DNA from: Cryomorphaceae bacterium
GTDB taxonomy: Bacteria > Bacteroidota > Bacteroidia > Flavobacteriales > Schleiferiaceae
Direction: 5' to 3'
Assembly: GCA_022565745.1 (NCBI GenBank)
Contig: JAIUMB010000112.1
Coordinates: 1 to 7,467 of the forward strand
DNA length: 7,467 bases
Position 1 is the first letter of the stretch; every line of letters begins with the position of its first letter. A program made the position numbers and the translations under genes. Positions 6,501-7,467 of this stretch are shown in pieces. The notes under the pieces were generated by a model that was not told the DNA's origin, ran no database searches, and saw only the letters and a program-made list of their open reading frames with translations.

Positions 6501-7467
6501 AACAAAGTACAGCAAATCCACATTGTGGGAGAGTACGCCAAGAAGATGATTGACGACTATCGTGAGGCTCTCCAATTTGTTGAAGATTATTTCCAATTAA
6601 ACTACGGCAGCTTTTTACGCAAGTACTTTCCGGGGAGCAAGGTCGATCAGCTCAAGCTGAAAATGACGCCCAACAAGTTCAAACAGTTGTTTGGCGAACT
6701 CTCACCCACTCAACTCAAAATCATCAACGATAATCAGTCGCAGCACATTGTGGTAGCCGCCGGTCCGGGCAGCGGAAAAACAAAAGTTCTCGTTCATAAA
6801 ATGGCCTCCCTGTTGCTCATGGAAGACGTCAAACACGAGCAGCTTCTGATGCTCACCTTTTCCCGTGCCGCCGCTACCGAATTTAAGAAACGCTTACTGC
6901 AACTGATTGGTAACGCAGCCAATTTTGTCGAAATCAAAACCTTCCACGCCTTTTGCTTCGACCTATTAGGTCATGTAGGTAATTTGGAAAAATCTCCCCA
7001 CATCATTAGAAATGCCGTGGAAAAAATCAAAGCCTATGACGTAGAAGCCAGCAAAGTAACCAAAATGGTACTCCTGATAGACGAGGCGCAGGATATGGAC
7101 GAAAACGAGTATGCCTTGGTGGAAGTCTTGATGGAACAAAACGAAGACATGCGTGTGATTGCCGTTGGCGACGATGATCAAAACATCTTTGAGTTTCGTG
7201 GTGCCAGTGCCAAACACCTAGAAGCCTTTATCCAAAGCAAACAAGCCGTTAAGCATGAATTGGTAGAAAACTATCGCAGCAACGCCAACCTGGTCGATTT
7301 CAGCAACCGCTTTGTGCAAACCATCCGTCATCGGCTTAAGCAAACGCCCATTATCCCCAAGAAAAAGGACAACGGACAGCTCCGACTTATTAATTACAAG
7401 AGCGAGCATCTCATCACCCCCACCGTAAACGACATTCTTCACACCGACTTGAGCGGAAGTGTATGTG
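3549..7467 (+). CDS. Exonuclease-RecQ-UvrD fusion helicase (partial, C-terminus beyond window)
   Basis: 1306 codons are visible without a stop. Residues 1-125 form a DnaQ-type exonuclease domain: FIDTE (7-11), HNILQFD (53-59) and a final aspartate at 113. A linker follows, ending in C237, C241 and C244. The RecQ core starts with the FGFDAYR and Q272 motif-0 region, then PTGGGKS (K295), SPLQSLMKDQ (318-327), DEAHCFSSWGQDFR (393-406), FTATA (434-438), ATSAFGMGVD (551-560) and QEAGRAGR (581-588). About 460 weakly recognisable residues follow, with winged-helix-like stretches and a lysine-rich patch at 890-897. An SF1 UvrD/PcrA module then begins: Q1055, GPGSGKT (1072-1078), LTFSRAAA (from 1102), TFH (1131-1133), DEAQD (1178-1182), GDDDQ (1207-1211) and NYRSN (1241-1245). 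The later SF1 motifs lie beyond the window. TTG 3549 is chosen because a TGA at 3480 closes the frame, no ATG lies in frame before the exonuclease motif, and the first in-frame ATG I found (about 4104) would remove that domain. It probably unwinds and trims DNA during repair or recombination; a defence role is possible but unproven. Confidence 0.92.
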   Translation, partial: MNASIIFIDTEVDAQGKRILDIGAVSGDGKIFHEASAEGFASFIEGAEYLAGHNILQFDVPQLTKITGSAIFLAIHFIDTLPLSPLLFPKKPYHRLLKDDKLQTEESNNPVNDAIKSKALLEDEWIAFERLNPTLKDIFFILLRNKPEFEGFFRYTGYQPQSRNLIDNINRYFGDNICANANLRAMVDNHPIALAYSLALLSAFIIDKEVYSITPPWVLRNYPEVEQVLFKLRNTPCVSGCNYCDDALDVRRGLKRYFGFDAYRTFDGEPLQERAVQAAVNNTSILAVFPTGGGKSITFQVPALMSGDNSRGLTVVISPLQSLMKDQVDNLERVGITQAVTINGLLDPIERAKSFQRVEDGSATLLYISPESLRSKTIERLILGRNVVRFVIDEAHCFSSWGQDFRVDYLYIGDFIKSVQTKKNLQDSIPVSCFTATAKQNVIEDIRQYFKAKLNLELELFTSKASRTNLKYKVFQKEGEDDKYLALRDLIEQKNCPTIVYVSRTRKAFQLADRLSKDGLNAKPYHGKMTAQEKSENQNAFIAGEVPIMVATSAFGMGVDKKDVGLVIHYEISDSLENYVQEAGRAGRDNSIMADCYVLFNEDDLSKHFILLNQTKLSIKEIQQIWRAIKDITRFRSKASNSALEIARKAGWDDNVADIETRVTSAISALEDAGYLKRGQNIPRIFANSILSKNAQEAIDTIQASDKFDQKQKEHGIRIIKKLFSGKSRKHRNDEVAETRVDYISDHLGIVREDVIGVINLMREEKILADNKDLTAFIKRGERVKRPIGILELYSKLEGFLLDHLQETETTYHVKELNEMAEAEGCEDSSPNKIKTIINFWAIKHWISRKAPDYANNHIAILPREKRSVLREKFEKRQQLAKFVLSYLYKKKKAQKKTTEEELPIEFSVHELKDAFEQRDELFEVEIGINDVEDALFYLSRIGAIKIEGGFLVVYNRLSIERLEQDNKKRYTKDDYQKLDRFYENKVQQIHIVGEYAKKMIDDYREALQFVEDYFQLNYGSFLRKYFPGSKVDQLKLKMTPNKFKQLFGELSPTQLKIINDNQSQHIVVAAGPGSGKTKVLVHKMASLLLMEDVKHEQLLMLTFSRAAATEFKKRLLQLIGNAANFVEIKTFHAFCFDLLGHVGNLEKSPHIIRNAVEKIKAYDVEASKVTKMVLLIDEAQDMDENEYALVEVLMEQNEDMRVIAVGDDDQNIFEFRGASAKHLEAFIQSKQAVKHELVENYRSNANLVDFSNRFVQTIRHRLKQTPIIPKKKDNGQLRLINYKSEHLITPTVNDILHTDLSGSVC

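Noticed and set aside
6363..7442. Several minus-strand ORFs of 74-83 codons
   Set aside because: All lie opposite the UvrD-type motifs on the plus strand and have no domain of their own; they are shadows.

Overview
The window is a stretch of bacterial chromosome of moderate GC content (mid-40s percent by eye). It probably comes from a member of the Bacteroidota. Three things point that way: TAnnTTTG promoter elements just upstream of two genes, no strong Shine-Dalgarno sites, and a large exonuclease-RecQ-UvrD fusion whose arrangement I know from that phylum. This placement is inference, since there is no rRNA or other marker. I see no tRNA, rRNA, CRISPR array, insertion sequence or phage gene.

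Left part (1-1135): an ambiguous fragment of a neighbouring gene lies at the extreme left edge. It is followed by a complete AI-2E/PerM-family multi-pass membrane protein (104-1135) with a promoter-like element just upstream.

Middle part (1136-3399): after a gap of about 196 bp that holds a second promoter-like element come two overlapping membrane-protein genes. The first is short and carries one bacterial PH (bPH2, DUF304) domain (YdbS-like). The second is longer and carries three bPH2 domains (YdbT-like). They overlap by 14 bp and almost certainly form one translational unit, probably building a single membrane complex with four bPH2 domains.

Right part (3400-7467): after a gap of about 150 bp with an A/T inverted repeat and a possible 16-codon leader ORF comes a giant reading frame that is still open at the window end (1306 codons visible). 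In order it encodes a DEDD (DnaQ-type) 3'-5' exonuclease domain, a linker ending in a CX3CX2C cysteine cluster, a complete RecQ-type SF2 helicase core, about 460 residues of poorly recognised sequence, and the N-terminal half of a UvrD/PcrA/Rep-type SF1 helicase. It therefore joins one nuclease and two helicase motors in one chain and is the most interesting object here. It lacks the four-cysteine zinc module of classical RecQ. The only apparent start codon that keeps the exonuclease domain intact is TTG at 3549. A DNA repair, recombination or genome-defence role is inferred from the domains only. Nothing in the neighbourhood decides between these roles.
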